Part shown: piece after piece, positions 10,293-18,860 of the stretch | Layout: the number at the start of each line of letters is the position of its first letter | Position numbering within the stretch: position 1 is the first letter of the stretch | Source of the DNA: Capnocytophaga granulosa ATCC 51502 | Lineage (GTDB): Bacteria > Bacteroidota > Bacteroidia > Flavobacteriales > Flavobacteriaceae | Assembly (NCBI RefSeq): GCF_000411115.1 | Contig: NZ_KE150257.1 | Coordinates: 115,174-179,173 of the forward strand | Length of the DNA: 64,000 bases | Direction: 5' to 3' | Position numbers and translations under genes: made by a program | Notes under the pieces: generated by a model | What the model saw: the letters and a program-made list of their open reading frames with translations, nothing else | Databases searched by the model: none | What the model was told of the DNA's origin: nothing

Positions 10293-11285
10293 ATGGCATT
10301 ATTCAATTTTCAAAAACCAGATAAGGTTATCATGATTGAATCCTCAGAGTTCGAGGGCAAATTCGAGTTTCGCCCCTTAGAACCTGGTTACGGACTCACC
10401 ATTGGTAACGCATTACGACGAGTGATGCACTCCTCCCTAGAGGGCTTCGCAATCACTTCGGTTAAAATAGACACGGTAGAACACGAATTCTCTACCATCG
10501 CAGGAGTAGTAGAAGACGTTACCGAGATTATTTTGAACTTGAAGCAAGTGCGTTTCAAACTGCAAACAGAAGGTACCGATCACGAAAAGGTCTCTATCTC
10601 TGTTACCGGTAAGAAACAATTGACTGCGGGTGATTTTCAAAAATTTATAACAGGTTTTCAAGTACTCAATCCCGATTTAGTAATCTGTAATATGGAACCT
10701 ACAGTGAATATCAAAATGGATATCACTATAGATAAGGGTATGGGTTACCTCTCTGCCGAGGAAAACGCTAAGCCTAATATGCCTATAGGTACGATTCCTA
10801 CCGATGCCATCTTTACCCCTATCAAAAACGTAAAGTATACCATCGAGAACTACCGTGTAGAGCAAAAAACCGATTACGAAAAGCTGATTTTTGAAATCAA
10901 AACAGATGGCTCCATACATCCTAAAGATGCCCTTATGGAAGCGGCCAAAACATTGATTCACCACTTCATGCTCTTCTCCGATGAGCGTATCACCATAGAG
11001 CCTGAAGAGGTCGTTCAGCCTGAAAGCTACGACGAGGAATCACTCCACATGCGCCAGCTCCTTAAGACTAAGCTCATAGATATGGATCTCTCTGTACGCG
11101 CACTAAACTGCCTCAAAGCAGCCGAAGTAGATACCTTAGGCGATTTGGTTTCTTTTACTAAAACAGACTTGATGAAATTCCGTAACTTTGGTAAAAAATC
11201 ACTTACCGAACTCGACGAACTCGTGGAAAGTAAAGGACTTACCTTCGGAATGGATCTCTCAAGATATAAATTAGATAAAGAGTAA
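10293..11285 (+). CDS. rpoA: DNA-directed RNA polymerase subunit alpha
   Basis: The alpha dimer is the scaffold of RNA polymerase. The 330-residue product has an N-terminal dimerisation domain (with [20 protein letters not shown] near residue 30-50) and a C-terminal helix-hairpin-helix domain ([16 protein letters not shown], about 270-285) that contacts regulators and upstream DNA. Standard place between rpsD and rplQ. Confidence 0.98.
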   Translation: MALFNFQKPDKVIMIESSEFEGKFEFRPLEPGYGLTIGNALRRVMHSSLEGFAITSVKIDTVEHEFSTIAGVVEDVTEIILNLKQVRFKLQTEGTDHEKVSISVTGKKQLTAGDFQKFITGFQVLNPDLVICNMEPTVNIKMDITIDKGMGYLSAEENAKPNMPIGTIPTDAIFTPIKNVKYTIENYRVEQKTDYEKLIFEIKTDGSIHPKDALMEAAKTLIHHFMLFSDERITIEPEEVVQPESYDEESLHMRQLLKTKLIDMDLSVRALNCLKAAEVDTLGDLVSFTKTDLMKFRNFGKKSLTELDELVESKGLTFGMDLSRYKLDKE

Positions 11286-11318
11286 TAAATTCTGTTATAA
11301 TACATTAATTCAACGAAA

Positions 11319-11795
11319 ATGAGACACGGAGATAAAATAAATAACTTAGGAAGAACCGCCGCTCATAGAAAATCTATGTTGGCGAATATGGCTTGCTCCC
11401 TGATACAACACAAGCGTATCAACACTACCTTGGCTAAAGCCAAAGCCTTGAAAGTGTTTGTAGAGCCTTTGATTACCAAATCAAAAGAAGACACTACTCA
11501 CAACCGTCGTGTAGTATTCAGCCGCTTGCATAACAAATATGCCGTTACAGAGCTTTTCAGAGACATCTCAGTAAAAGTAGCCAACCGCCCAGGAGGATAC
11601 ACTCGTATTATCAAGTTGGGTAACCGTTTGGGTGACAACGCTGAAATGGCACTTATCGAGCTAGTAGATTACAACACTACTTACGATGTGAAAGCAGGTA
11701 AGAAGAAGAAATCCACTCGTAGAAGCCGCGGAGGCAAAAAGGCAGAACAAGCTGCCGCCCCTCAAGCACAAGAAGAAACTACTTCTGAAGCATAA
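11319..11795 (+). CDS. rplQ: 50S ribosomal protein L17
   Basis: L17 lies near the tunnel exit. The 158-residue product starts [20 protein letters not shown] and has [10 protein letters not shown] and [16 protein letters not shown] lysine-rich and Glu/Ala-rich tail of about 35 residues makes it longer than the E. coli protein, as is common in Bacteroidota. Last gene of the operon. Confidence 0.97.
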   Translation: MRHGDKINNLGRTAAHRKSMLANMACSLIQHKRINTTLAKAKALKVFVEPLITKSKEDTTHNRRVVFSRLHNKYAVTELFRDISVKVANRPGGYTRIIKLGNRLGDNAEMALIELVDYNTTYDVKAGKKKKSTRRSRGGKKAEQAAAPQAQEETTSEA

Positions 11796-11800
11796 AACAA

Positions 11801-11830
11801 AAAACCGCTCCACAAAGGGGCGGTTTTTTT
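11801..11830 (+). terminator. Rho-independent terminator after rplQ
   Basis: AAACCGCTCC pairs with GGGGCGGTTT (one G-U pair) around a short ACAAA loop, followed by a T-run. It ends the long ribosomal operon. Confidence 0.9.
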
Positions 11831-11849
11831 AATAGATATGTTTGGAAAA

Positions 11850-12692
11850 CTAGTCTATTCCGAAAAGATTGAAATTCATATTGGAGCCATTTAAAGCAAC
11901 AGCATACTCACCTGCTTGGTCTATGTTCAATTCTATTAAGAAAGAGGAATCCTTATAAGGATAAGCCTTGAAAGGCAAAAAATCAATTTCATTACTTTTT
12001 ACCCCTCCAAAAGTATGCCCTTCAGAAACGACTACAGAGCGGTCTTTTCTACCTTGGTCGAGCTTAAACACTTCTATAATCTCATTGGGATTTGCCTGAT
12101 TGTTTATAACCTTGGCAATTAGCAGTACCTTACCTTTCTTTATACGCAAAGGAGAACTTTTCCCCTTCACATATTGTCGGGTTTTGGTAGAGCCTATGCC
12201 TACAATAAATACCCCCGCATCGGAGTTAGTACGAATAGCTACTTTTTGGTTTTCTAAAGCAGCTAACACATTTCCATTATCATCTATTAGTGATACAGAG
12301 CCTACATAGTTAGGTTCAGGGGTATTAAAAGTGTAGGGAGAGCTACCGTAGTTTGCGGCCGATAGGTTTCCTTGTCCCTTCCTACCCATGGAGGCATTAT
12401 AGGCCTCTAATAAGGCGTTGGCTTGGTCGTTGTAGTTATTATTACTACTTTGGTTATTAGCAGCCTCAAATTTCTGTACTCTACCCGATTTGAATTTGAT
12501 TTGGGCGATTTGAGCAGTGGGGAGCTTGTTAATCACCGTTTCTTTATCATAGGTAAATACAACTTCGCTATCGCTCACTTCTTTGACATTAGCCTTGATT
12601 TTTTCTCCATTTCTCAAAGAAATCATATCTTGGCTATAGGCAGAAGCTACAGAAGCCAAAGTAAAAAGCATTGTTTTTGCTATTTTTTTCAT
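11850..12692 (-). CDS. Secreted protein of unknown function
   Basis: I do not recognise a named family. From the ATG at 12692 the product starts MKKIAKTMLFTLASVASAYSQ, a clear signal peptide with cleavage after the Ala-Tyr-Ser or next to it; upstream codons (to 12722) lack signal-peptide sense. A short beta-rich stretch follows (ISLRNGEKIKANV...EVVFTYDKE), then an Asn/Gln-rich linker (about residues 85-110), then a larger domain with hydrophobic strands and several lysines. It is 280 residues long, on the strand opposite to the ribosomal operon, and converges on its terminator. Confidence 0.75.
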   Translation of the reverse strand: MKKIAKTMLFTLASVASAYSQDMISLRNGEKIKANVKEVSDSEVVFTYDKETVINKLPTAQIAQIKFKSGRVQKFEAANNQSSNNNYNDQANALLEAYNASMGRKGQGNLSAANYGSSPYTFNTPEPNYVGSVSLIDDNGNVLAALENQKVAIRTNSDAGVFIVGIGSTKTRQYVKGKSSPLRIKKGKVLLIAKVINNQANPNEIIEVFKLDQGRKDRSVVVSEGHTFGGVKSNEIDFLPFKAYPYKDSSFLIELNIDQAGEYAVALNGSNMNFNLFGID

Positions 12693-12800
12693 AGGTGAAT
12701 GATTGAGTTTTGATGAGGGCAAAAATACACTCTTTTCTATTATATTCCAAGGAAAATAGTTGTTTTTAACAAGAGTAGGAAATAAAATGGTGTAGAGACT

Positions 12801-13331
12801 TTATCCTTTGCTGATATATTTAATAGTTCTATTAACTTCTTTGTAGCGTTTTATATCTTTAAACAACATTATGGGGGTAATAATAAGACCAATAAAGAAA
12901 GATAAAGTTACTCTAATGGAGACGTATAGAATCCAGCCTATTAAAGCAAGAAACCAACCTATAAGAAGCCAGCCAATAAAGAAGGATACTACAAACGAAA
13001 CAGGAGGCATAACGGAGTTTAAAGCTCGCCATCCATATTGAATACTTATAGATATAATAAATACACATATAATCATGGCAGGCAACATTATCAAGTAGAT
13101 TAGAAAATCCTTAGGTAACATTTCAAAGTTAAGAAGAGTGAATAAGACTGCAATGGCAATAGAGATACCCCATCTCGTTGCTATAGATGATTTTTCTGTA
13201 TAAAGACGCTTTAGATTGCAAGAATCACAAATGAAGATGTTATATTTATTAGAACATTCGCTACAAAGTCCTTTACCACAATCTATACAAGTAGCTACTG
13301 CTGGTTGATCAGTATGATTATAACAGTTCAT
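12801..13331 (-). CDS. Membrane protein with N-terminal zinc-binding (B-box-like) domain
   Basis: The first 40 residues contain cysteine pairs (CIDCGKGLCSECS, then CDSC) with nearby His, a pattern of B-box or zinc-ribbon domains that usually bind partners rather than DNA. About four hydrophobic segments follow between residues 55 and 150, then a basic tail. Function unknown. It lies 12 bases downstream of the lipoprotein gene at 13344 on the same strand, so both probably form one unit. Confidence 0.7.
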   Translation of the reverse strand: MNCYNHTDQPAVATCIDCGKGLCSECSNKYNIFICDSCNLKRLYTEKSSIATRWGISIAIAVLFTLLNFEMLPKDFLIYLIMLPAMIICVFIISISIQYGWRALNSVMPPVSFVVSFFIGWLLIGWFLALIGWILYVSIRVTLSFFIGLIITPIMLFKDIKRYKEVNRTIKYISKG

Positions 13332-13343
13332 GATATAAGGGGA

Positions 13344-13934
13344 TTAATATTCTTCTATATCGTAGTCACTAATATCTTCTACTTTCCAACCTTTCTCTTC
13401 GAGTTTTCTAAAGGCTAAAGCTCTTTCTACGAGATTCTCTTTAATTCTATCTTGAGTTTCTAAATTTTCTAAAACAAAAAAAGGAGTCTTTTCTATTTTG
13501 AAAGAGACAAGGGCTCTTGCGCTATTCTGTTCAGGGATAACATGAAGTTCATCTACTCTATCAAGAGTAGCAGAATAGGTTTTCATAATATATTGTTTGT
13601 ATTTACCATCATCCTCAATTCTTAATAGATATTGTTTCCCCTTATCTGTAAGTTGAATAGAATAGAGAGGAGCATCGTATCTACTTATTCCTTTATCAAC
13701 CATCTCTATCATCCCTTCTTCTTTAAGTTTTTTATAAGGTTTAAGTTTTTCTTTTACTATAAAGTCATGCCCAATAAACTCCACTTCGTCACCTATTTTT
13801 ATAGATTCTTCTCCCTGAATAGGTTCTTTTTTGAGCGCTTCTTGGATTAATTTTTCCGCCTTAGAGGAGGTAAGTTTGTCGGAACAGGCACCTAAAAGGA
13901 GCGCAATAGTCAAAAATACTAAAAATTTTTTCAT
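13344..13934 (-). CDS. Lipoprotein of unknown function
   Basis: The N terminus MKKFLVFLTIALLLGAC is a lipoprotein signal with lipobox LLGAC; the residues after Cys (Ser-Asp-Lys-Leu) do not fit the surface-export signal, so an inner-leaflet outer-membrane location is likely. The mature part is about 180 residues, charged, with alternating strands and helices; I see no known domain. It faces the XRE regulator gene at 14085 across a 150-base divergent region and is followed by the zinc-domain membrane protein gene. Confidence 0.7.
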   Translation of the reverse strand: MKKFLVFLTIALLLGACSDKLTSSKAEKLIQEALKKEPIQGEESIKIGDEVEFIGHDFIVKEKLKPYKKLKEEGMIEMVDKGISRYDAPLYSIQLTDKGKQYLLRIEDDGKYKQYIMKTYSATLDRVDELHVIPEQNSARALVSFKIEKTPFFVLENLETQDRIKENLVERALAFRKLEEKGWKVEDISDYDIEEY

Positions 13935-14084
13935 GTAATTGAATTATTTAAGTTGTTAATAATGAGTTAGATACAAAGTTTTTCTTTCTTTGTAGAATTA
14001 TTCTACAAAAATAATATGAAAAAAATCAGCTGTTTATGCCGAAAATAGATATTTTTACCCTATTTTTGCATGAAAATACAAGAG

Positions 14085-14453
14085 ATGAACGAAATAGTAG
14101 GCGAGAAAATCAAGAACCTCCGCAAAAGTAGAAACCTTTCCCAAGAGGAAGTGGCGGAGTTCTTACATGTGTCCCAATCTACTTATGCATGTATAGAAAG
14201 CGGTGCAAGTAACTCATGGGCGGGCTATATCCTGCCCATCTGCGAATTCTTTGGAATACAACCCGAAGAACTCCTCAAAACCGACCATATCGTCATCAAT
14301 AACAATAATACTTCTTGCCAATATAGCGGAGGTTATGTGGTTAATCAACTCTCGGATAAACTGATAGAGCAGTATGAAAAACGCTTGGCTGAGAAAGATA
14401 GCCTTATCGCCTACCTACAAAAGGAACTGGAGGAATTGAAAACTCAAAGATAA
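14085..14453 (+). CDS. XRE-family transcriptional regulator
   Basis: A helix-turn-helix of the Cro/C1 type spans about residues 5-60 (GEKIKNLRKSRNLSQEEVAEFLHVSQ is split over its first three helices). The last 40 residues (QYEKRLAEKDSLIAYLQKEL) form a coiled coil, probably for dimerisation. The ATG at 14085 gives MNEIVGEKIK; an ATG five codons earlier (14070) is also in frame. It lies divergent from the lipoprotein gene and just before the VapD pair, which it could regulate (inference). Confidence 0.85.
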   Translation: MNEIVGEKIKNLRKSRNLSQEEVAEFLHVSQSTYACIESGASNSWAGYILPICEFFGIQPEELLKTDHIVINNNNTSCQYSGGYVVNQLSDKLIEQYEKRLAEKDSLIAYLQKELEELKTQR

Positions 14454-14472
14454 AAACTTAAAACTAAATCGT

Positions 14473-14688
14473 ATGACAATGAAAACTGATTTTAAATTAG
14501 GACAACGTGTATGGGTTTCTCCACAACTTACAGGCAAAGCCGATTGGGTGGAGGCAACAATCACAGAGGTAGAGCACAATCCTTTTGTAGGCATCGTTAT
14601 TGAAGTAAAAACAGATGCAGGTGAGCTTTTTTTTGAAAAAGAAGATATGTTTAAACCTTTAGAAGCATTGGAGTTATGTATGCTATAG
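14473..14688 (+). CDS. Small protein coupled to VapD, possible antitoxin partner
   Basis: A 71-residue acidic protein (rich in Glu/Asp, pattern of beta strands: [11 protein letters not shown]...[15 protein letters not shown]). I recognise no family; it may be a small SH3- or Tudor-like barrel. Its last 13 bases overlap the start of the vapD-like gene, an arrangement typical of toxin-antitoxin pairs where the antitoxin gene comes first. The role is inferred from this overlap only. Confidence 0.65.
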   Translation: MTMKTDFKLGQRVWVSPQLTGKADWVEATITEVEHNPFVGIVIEVKTDAGELFFEKEDMFKPLEALELCML

Positions 14689-14960
14689 CTTTTGATCTCA
14701 TCATATCAGAACTTAAAAAGCATTATAAAGACCCTTATCACAATGCTTATACAGAAGTTAAGAGGACACTCAAAAAAAATGATTTCTATTGGATACAAGG
14801 AAGTACCTATGCAACTAAGGGAGATTTGAGAACACTCTTTAGGGCTATACAGAGTTTAAAGAAACTACAATGGTTTTGTCTCTCTGTAAGAGATATACGT
14901 GCTTTTAAGATAGAGGATTACTCAGACTTTACTGAGGAATTTCAAGAAACTACAAAATGA
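14676..14960 (+). CDS. vapD: VapD-family endoribonuclease-like protein
   Basis: The 94-residue protein matches the VapD family throughout: [17 protein letters not shown] at the start, [10 protein letters not shown] in the middle and [23 protein letters not shown] at the end, in consecutive parts. VapD proteins have a Cas2-like ferredoxin fold and some cleave mRNA; the conserved early Asp (residue 7) is present. It overlaps the upstream 71-residue gene by 13 bases. In other bacteria VapD acts with VapX or alone; which applies here cannot be told. Confidence 0.85.
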   Translation: MYAIAFDLIISELKKHYKDPYHNAYTEVKRTLKKNDFYWIQGSTYATKGDLRTLFRAIQSLKKLQWFCLSVRDIRAFKIEDYSDFTEEFQETTK

Positions 14961-14977
14961 GGAAAATTTAAAACTAT

Positions 14978-15009
14978 TTTGCAAAATCCCTAAAAATGCT
15001 GTATCTTTG
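14978..15009 (+). promoter_or_regulatory. Bacteroidota promoter for punA
   Basis: TTTG at 14978-14981 and TATCTTTG at 15002-15009 with a 20-base spacer, 20 bases before the punA ATG. This fits the TTTG / TAnnTTTG consensus of Bacteroidota. Confidence 0.75.
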
Positions 15010-15029
15010 TGGCTTAAAATCTTTATATT

Positions 15030-15848
15030 ATGTACACAAAATACGAGCAGACGGCTCATTATATCCGACAATTTATCACCGAGGGCACTCCAGAGTTTGC
15101 CATTATACTCGGTTCAGGCCTTTCTTCTTTGCAGGACGAGATAGCTCCTATTGTAGAAATCCCTTATGCTGGGATTCCAAACTTCCCCCAATCTACTGTG
15201 GAAGGACATGGTAACAAGCTCATATATGGTACTTTAGGAGGAAAGTATGTCCTACTGATGAGCGGCCGCTTTCACTACTATGAGGGCTACCCTATGGCAG
15301 AGGTAACCTTTCCTATCCGTATCTTCCATCTCTTAGGCATCAAGAAATTGATCGTCTCCAATGCCTCAGGAGGCGTTAATCCCAACTTCTCCGTAGGGGA
15401 TATTATGCTTATTCGTGATCATATCAATATGTTCCCAGAACACCCCTTGCGAGGTAAGAACTTAGAAAAGTTTGGCACCCGCTTTCCCGATATGAGTCAG
15501 GCGTATGATCGCCAAATGATTGACTTGGCCGAGACTATTGCCATGGAGCAAGGTACCCAATTGCAGAAGGGCGTCTATGTAGGTTTGCAAGGCCCTACCT
15601 TTGAGACGCCATCAGAATATGGTATGGTACGAGCCATAGGAGGAGATGCAGTGGGAATGAGTACTGTGCCTGAGGTCATCGTAGCCCGTCATCAAGGAAT
15701 GCGTGTTTTTGCGCTTTCTATCATCTCGGATTTGGGCGGTAAGGACATCTCCCCCAATGTATCCCATACCGAGGTACTCAATGCCGTAAATGCCGCTATG
15801 CCGAAGGTCTTGGCCTTGGTAAGAGAATTTGTCAAGAGAAGCAAGTAA
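15030..15848 (+). CDS. punA: Purine nucleoside phosphorylase
   Basis: Catalyses phosphorolysis of purine nucleosides to the base and ribose-1-phosphate for purine salvage in the cytoplasm. The 272-residue product has the N-terminal GSGLSSL phosphate-loop segment, the GRFHYYEGY motif and NASGGVNPNF, and the MSTVPEVIVARH block with the conserved Met/Ser of trimeric PNP. It has its own promoter and stands alone. Confidence 0.95.
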   Translation: MYTKYEQTAHYIRQFITEGTPEFAIILGSGLSSLQDEIAPIVEIPYAGIPNFPQSTVEGHGNKLIYGTLGGKYVLLMSGRFHYYEGYPMAEVTFPIRIFHLLGIKKLIVSNASGGVNPNFSVGDIMLIRDHINMFPEHPLRGKNLEKFGTRFPDMSQAYDRQMIDLAETIAMEQGTQLQKGVYVGLQGPTFETPSEYGMVRAIGGDAVGMSTVPEVIVARHQGMRVFALSIISDLGGKDISPNVSHTEVLNAVNAAMPKVLALVREFVKRSK

Positions 15849-15968
15849 AATAGTGACAAGTGACCAACGACCAATGACACTATGAATATATAGTCAATCA
15901 TATTTAGAATGCGAATAAAATACGAATAAATAAGGCAAGGGGTTCATTCCTAATTTGCTCTCTTTCAA

Positions 15969-15988
15969 GGGCTAATTGCCATTAGCCC
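15969..15988. repeat. REP-like hairpin, variant with compensatory change
   Basis: GGGCTAAT and ATTAGCCC flank the tetraloop TGCC: a perfect 8-bp stem. Compared with the REP copies near 46049 the fourth/fifth stem pair differs on both sides (CGAAT/ATTCG against CTAAT/ATTAG), so the pairing is kept. It is followed by the CCTAC tail also seen there. Confidence 0.75.
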
Positions 15989-16058
15989 CTACACCTGCTC
16001 ATGCTAATTTTTCGCAAACTATTTCTGTTTGACTATAATAACTAATGGCTAAAATTAT

Positions 16059-16090
16059 TTTGTTTAAGTCTAAATAAAAACGTATCTTTG
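16059..16090 (+). promoter_or_regulatory. Promoter of the first HmuY-like gene
   Basis: TTTG at 16059-16062 and TATCTTTG at 16083-16090, 20-base spacer. A stretch of about 42 bases here is nearly identical to the promoter of the second HmuY-like gene at 16811-16852. Confidence 0.75.
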
Positions 16091-16115
16091 CTCATCATCA
16101 CTAAATACTATAAAA

Positions 16116-16721
16116 ATGAGAGCAAAATTCTTAATGCCTGCTTTGATAGCAGGGTTTGTCGTCCTTACCGCTTGTAGTAAAGACGAAAACAAAGAACAAA
16201 CAAAAACTTCTACAACGGTGGTAGATGCCTCAGGGGCTGATTGGAAGTATTTCTCCTTTGCCAAAGGAAAGGAAATAGCTGTGGAAGACCCGACGACCTC
16301 TTTGGATTGGGATATCGCCTTCAATCGTTATTACGTAAAACTCAACGGGGGAGACTCTGGTAAGGGACAGGCTGAGGCTGTCAAGACAGACAAGCTTGTT
16401 TTGGAAGAAGTAAAGCAAGTACCTACTTCAGGGTATAGCAAAGATGCTCAAGGTACTATGCTATTGGGAATGCCTCCCAAACCTACCAAAGAATCTTTCT
16501 GTGAGCTTATCTCAGGAGGATTGAAGGGAGCTAATACAACGGGTTATGTAACTATTGATATGGTCAATATGGCCACTGGTAAGGGGGATATTTATGAAAT
16601 AACTAAGTATGTATATGTAGTAAAGGCCGCTGATGGGACACCTTTTAAACTACAATTTACAGGTTATACAAGCGATAAAGGCAAAGGAGGCTACCCCGCC
16701 TTTAGTTATGCGAAGTTTTAG
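16116..16721 (+). CDS. HmuY-like haem-binding surface lipoprotein 1
   Basis: HmuY proteins take haem from host haemoproteins and hand it to a TonB receptor. The 201-residue product has a lipoprotein signal (lipobox LTAC) and after the Cys the residues SKDE, matching the surface-export signal K-(D/E)2 known from Bacteroidota. The single domain has the family motifs WKYFSF, DWDIAFNRYYVKLNGG and SGKGQ. It is first of three paralogues ahead of a TonB-dependent receptor, with its own promoter. The haem ligands cannot be assigned from sequence alone. Confidence 0.85.
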   Translation: MRAKFLMPALIAGFVVLTACSKDENKEQTKTSTTVVDASGADWKYFSFAKGKEIAVEDPTTSLDWDIAFNRYYVKLNGGDSGKGQAEAVKTDKLVLEEVKQVPTSGYSKDAQGTMLLGMPPKPTKESFCELISGGLKGANTTGYVTIDMVNMATGKGDIYEITKYVYVVKAADGTPFKLQFTGYTSDKGKGGYPAFSYAKF

Positions 16722-16731
16722 AGAGTAGTGG

Positions 16732-16792
16732 CTAGTGATTAGGTTGTATGTGTTAGTTATTGATTTTCAGCACTATATACACTAATCACTAG
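16732..16792. repeat. Stop-rich 7-bp repeat family, inverted arms
   Basis: CTAGTGATTAG (16732-16742) pairs with CTAATCACTAG (16782-16792); further TAGT/CACT units lie around it (16726-16808). It sits just after the stop of the first HmuY-like gene. Same family as the repeats at 23967, 39597, 41645, 49851 and 51871. Confidence 0.65.
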
Positions 16793-16819
16793 TCACTAAT
16801 TACTAACGATTAAAATTAT

Positions 16820-16851
16820 TTTGTTTTATTCTAAATAAAAACGTATCTTTG
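16820..16851 (+). promoter_or_regulatory. Promoter and palindromic operator of the second HmuY-like gene
   Basis: TTTG (16820-16823) and TATCTTTG (16844-16851) with a 20-base spacer. Inside the spacer TTTTATT-CTA-AATAAAA (16824-16840) is a perfect 7-bp inverted repeat. A repressor such as Fur or a DtxR-type protein sitting there would block the promoter; the regulator is an inference. Confidence 0.65.
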
Positions 16852-16881
16852 CACCCGCAAAACAATTAAAATTAGATTAAG

Positions 16882-18118
16882 ATGAAATTAAAGTTTTTAG
16901 CTCCTGCGCTTTTGGCAGGATTCGTAGCCTTTACTTCTTGCAGTAAAGAGGATGACAAAAAACCGGAGCCAGCTCCAGCGCCTGCCCCTCAGGGTGCTAA
17001 GGAAGTAAAAGATTTAGATGCTTCTGATCAGCAAAAATGGGTTTATTTCTCTTTCACAGAAGGTACTGTTGTAGAGATTACTAACCCTAAAACTACCGAT
17101 GATGATTGGGATATCGCTTTTAACCGCTATAATATCCGTACCAATGGTGGTGTATCAGGTAAGGGAGAGGCTGAAGTAGTTAATACCAACAGCAAAGATT
17201 TCGCTGCCGTAACCAAAGCTCCAGCAGAGGGATATGAGAAAGATAAGAAATTTACAGAAGTGGGACGTCCTGCGCCTGGACAAACACAACCTTCTATAAC
17301 TGAAGTGGAAAAAAACCCTGTGATTTCAGGAACTGTGATGGTAGAAAATTCAAAAGGATGGTATAATTATAACCGTCCTAAACAAGGAGAAAACACTCCT
17401 CACTTTGATATTACCAAGTATGTATATGTAATTAAAACAGCCAAAGGCAATAAGTATGTGAAAATCCAATTGACAAGTTACACTAAGTCAGACCAACCTG
17501 ATAAGAGTGGATTTATTACTTTCACTTATGATTTCTTAACTGAAAAAGAAGCAGCTAAGCCAGTAGAAAAAATAGCTTTGGATTTCGCAGGTAATGAAGC
17601 AAAAGAAGTACAACTTGATGCTACAGGAGATTGGAAATATTTCTCCCTAAAAAAATGGTGAAGTAACCCCTGCTACGCCTGCTGATGACCTTACATGGGA
17701 TATTGCTTTCAAGGGATACTATGTAAAACTCAATGGAGGAACCTCTGGAAAAGGAAAAGCAGAAGTAGTAAAAGTAGAAGGAACTAATTTTGCTGAAATA
17801 GTAGAAGCACCTAAAGCTGGTTTTGCCAAAGATGCACAAGGAAAGATAAGCCAAGGTAATTACCCTAATATTACAAAAGTAGATGCATCTTTCTCTCAAT
17901 ATATGTCTGGAGGATTTGGAACAAAAACAGGCATCATAGGATTGGATCCTACAAAAGCGCCTAAAGTATTTACACCTACTAATTATATATATGTGCTTAA
18001 AACAGCTGATGGCACCTATGCAAAAGTGCAAGTGACTGACTATTACAAAGATAATGCTGATATCTCAGGAGGAACAGTTAAGCTAAAATACCAATTAAGC
18101 AAAACAGTAAGTGAATAA
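16882..18118 (+). pseudogene. Two-domain HmuY-like lipoprotein with +1 frameshift in a poly-A run
   Basis: The first frame (16882-17661) encodes a lipoprotein signal (lipobox FTSC, then SKEDD, a surface-export signal), a Pro/Ala linker and one HmuY domain (WVYFSF, DDWDIAFNRYNIRTNGG). It then begins a second domain (GDWKYFSL) and stops. The second domain goes on in the next frame (DLTWDIAFKGYYVKLNGG to the stop at 18118). One A too many in the seven-A run at 17649-17655 explains it; with six, a 411-residue two-domain protein results. It may be a sequencing error, as in rpsS, or a slippage/phase-variation site. Both domains keep their motifs, so decay is recent at most. Confidence 0.85.
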
Positions 18119-18130
18119 AACAGAAAAACC

Positions 18131-18769
18131 ATGAAACTAAAGTCATTGTTCGCTACTTTGTTAGTAGGACTCCTTACCCTTACCTCTTGTAGTAAGGACG
18201 AAAAAGAGGAGAAGAGACCTTCCGGAGTAAAGCAGGAGAAGAACCTCAATGCAAGGCAAGAAAAATGGGTGTATTACTCATTTGAAAAAAATGCTATTGT
18301 AGAGGTTGCCGATCCACAAAATAGTCTGGATTGGGATATCGCTTTTTTTGCTTACTTTGCCAAGCTCAATGGTGGCGCATCAGGCAAAGGGAAAGCGGGA
18401 GTAGCTAAAGTCGCAGGAGATGATTTTTCAGCACCCATCGCTACCCTGCCCAGTGAATATATACAAGATGTCAAAGGGACTATGTCCTATGGGAATTATC
18501 CCAAACTAACAGAGAAGGAAGATACTTTTTCCACTTTTCTATCAGGAGGATTTGATACCAAGACAGGCTTTGTAAGCCTTAATCCAAATAATAGGCAATC
18601 CAATGGGGGAAAATGGCCAAGTGTATATGCCCCAACTAAGTTTGTCTATGTTATTAGAACTGCCAAAGGAGCTTATGCCAAGTTCCAAGTAACAGATTTC
18701 TATAATGATAAAGTACAAGCAAATTGTCCGTCTTTCCAATATATCCTTAGTGAGGATGGAAAATTCTAA
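18131..18769 (+). CDS. HmuY-like haem-binding surface lipoprotein 3
   Basis: Third paralogue, 212 residues. It has a lipoprotein signal (lipobox LTSC) with SKDE after the Cys, then one HmuY domain with WVYYSF, LDWDIAFFAYFAKLNGG and SGKGK. It lies 12 bases after the two-domain gene, so they are probably cotranscribed. The conserved RY of the family motif is replaced by AY here. A strong hairpin separates it from the receptor gene. Confidence 0.83.
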   Translation: MKLKSLFATLLVGLLTLTSCSKDEKEEKRPSGVKQEKNLNARQEKWVYYSFEKNAIVEVADPQNSLDWDIAFFAYFAKLNGGASGKGKAGVAKVAGDDFSAPIATLPSEYIQDVKGTMSYGNYPKLTEKEDTFSTFLSGGFDTKTGFVSLNPNNRQSNGGKWPSVYAPTKFVYVIRTAKGAYAKFQVTDFYNDKVQANCPSFQYILSEDGKF

Positions 18770-18796
18770 AAGAACCTACTCTAAATGTTGATAATA

Positions 18797-18838
18797 GAAT
18801 TGCTATACTTCTTTAGTCTTGTATAGCAATTCTTTTTG
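18797..18838 (+). terminator. Hairpin with T-run between the HmuY-like genes and the TonB receptor
   Basis: GAATTGCTATAC (18797-18808) and GTATAGCAATTC (18821-18832) form a perfect 12-bp stem with a 12-base loop, followed by five Ts. It may act as a partial terminator that sets receptor level below lipoprotein level. Confidence 0.75.
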
Positions 18839-18860
18839 CTGCAATAATAATACCTTAATC

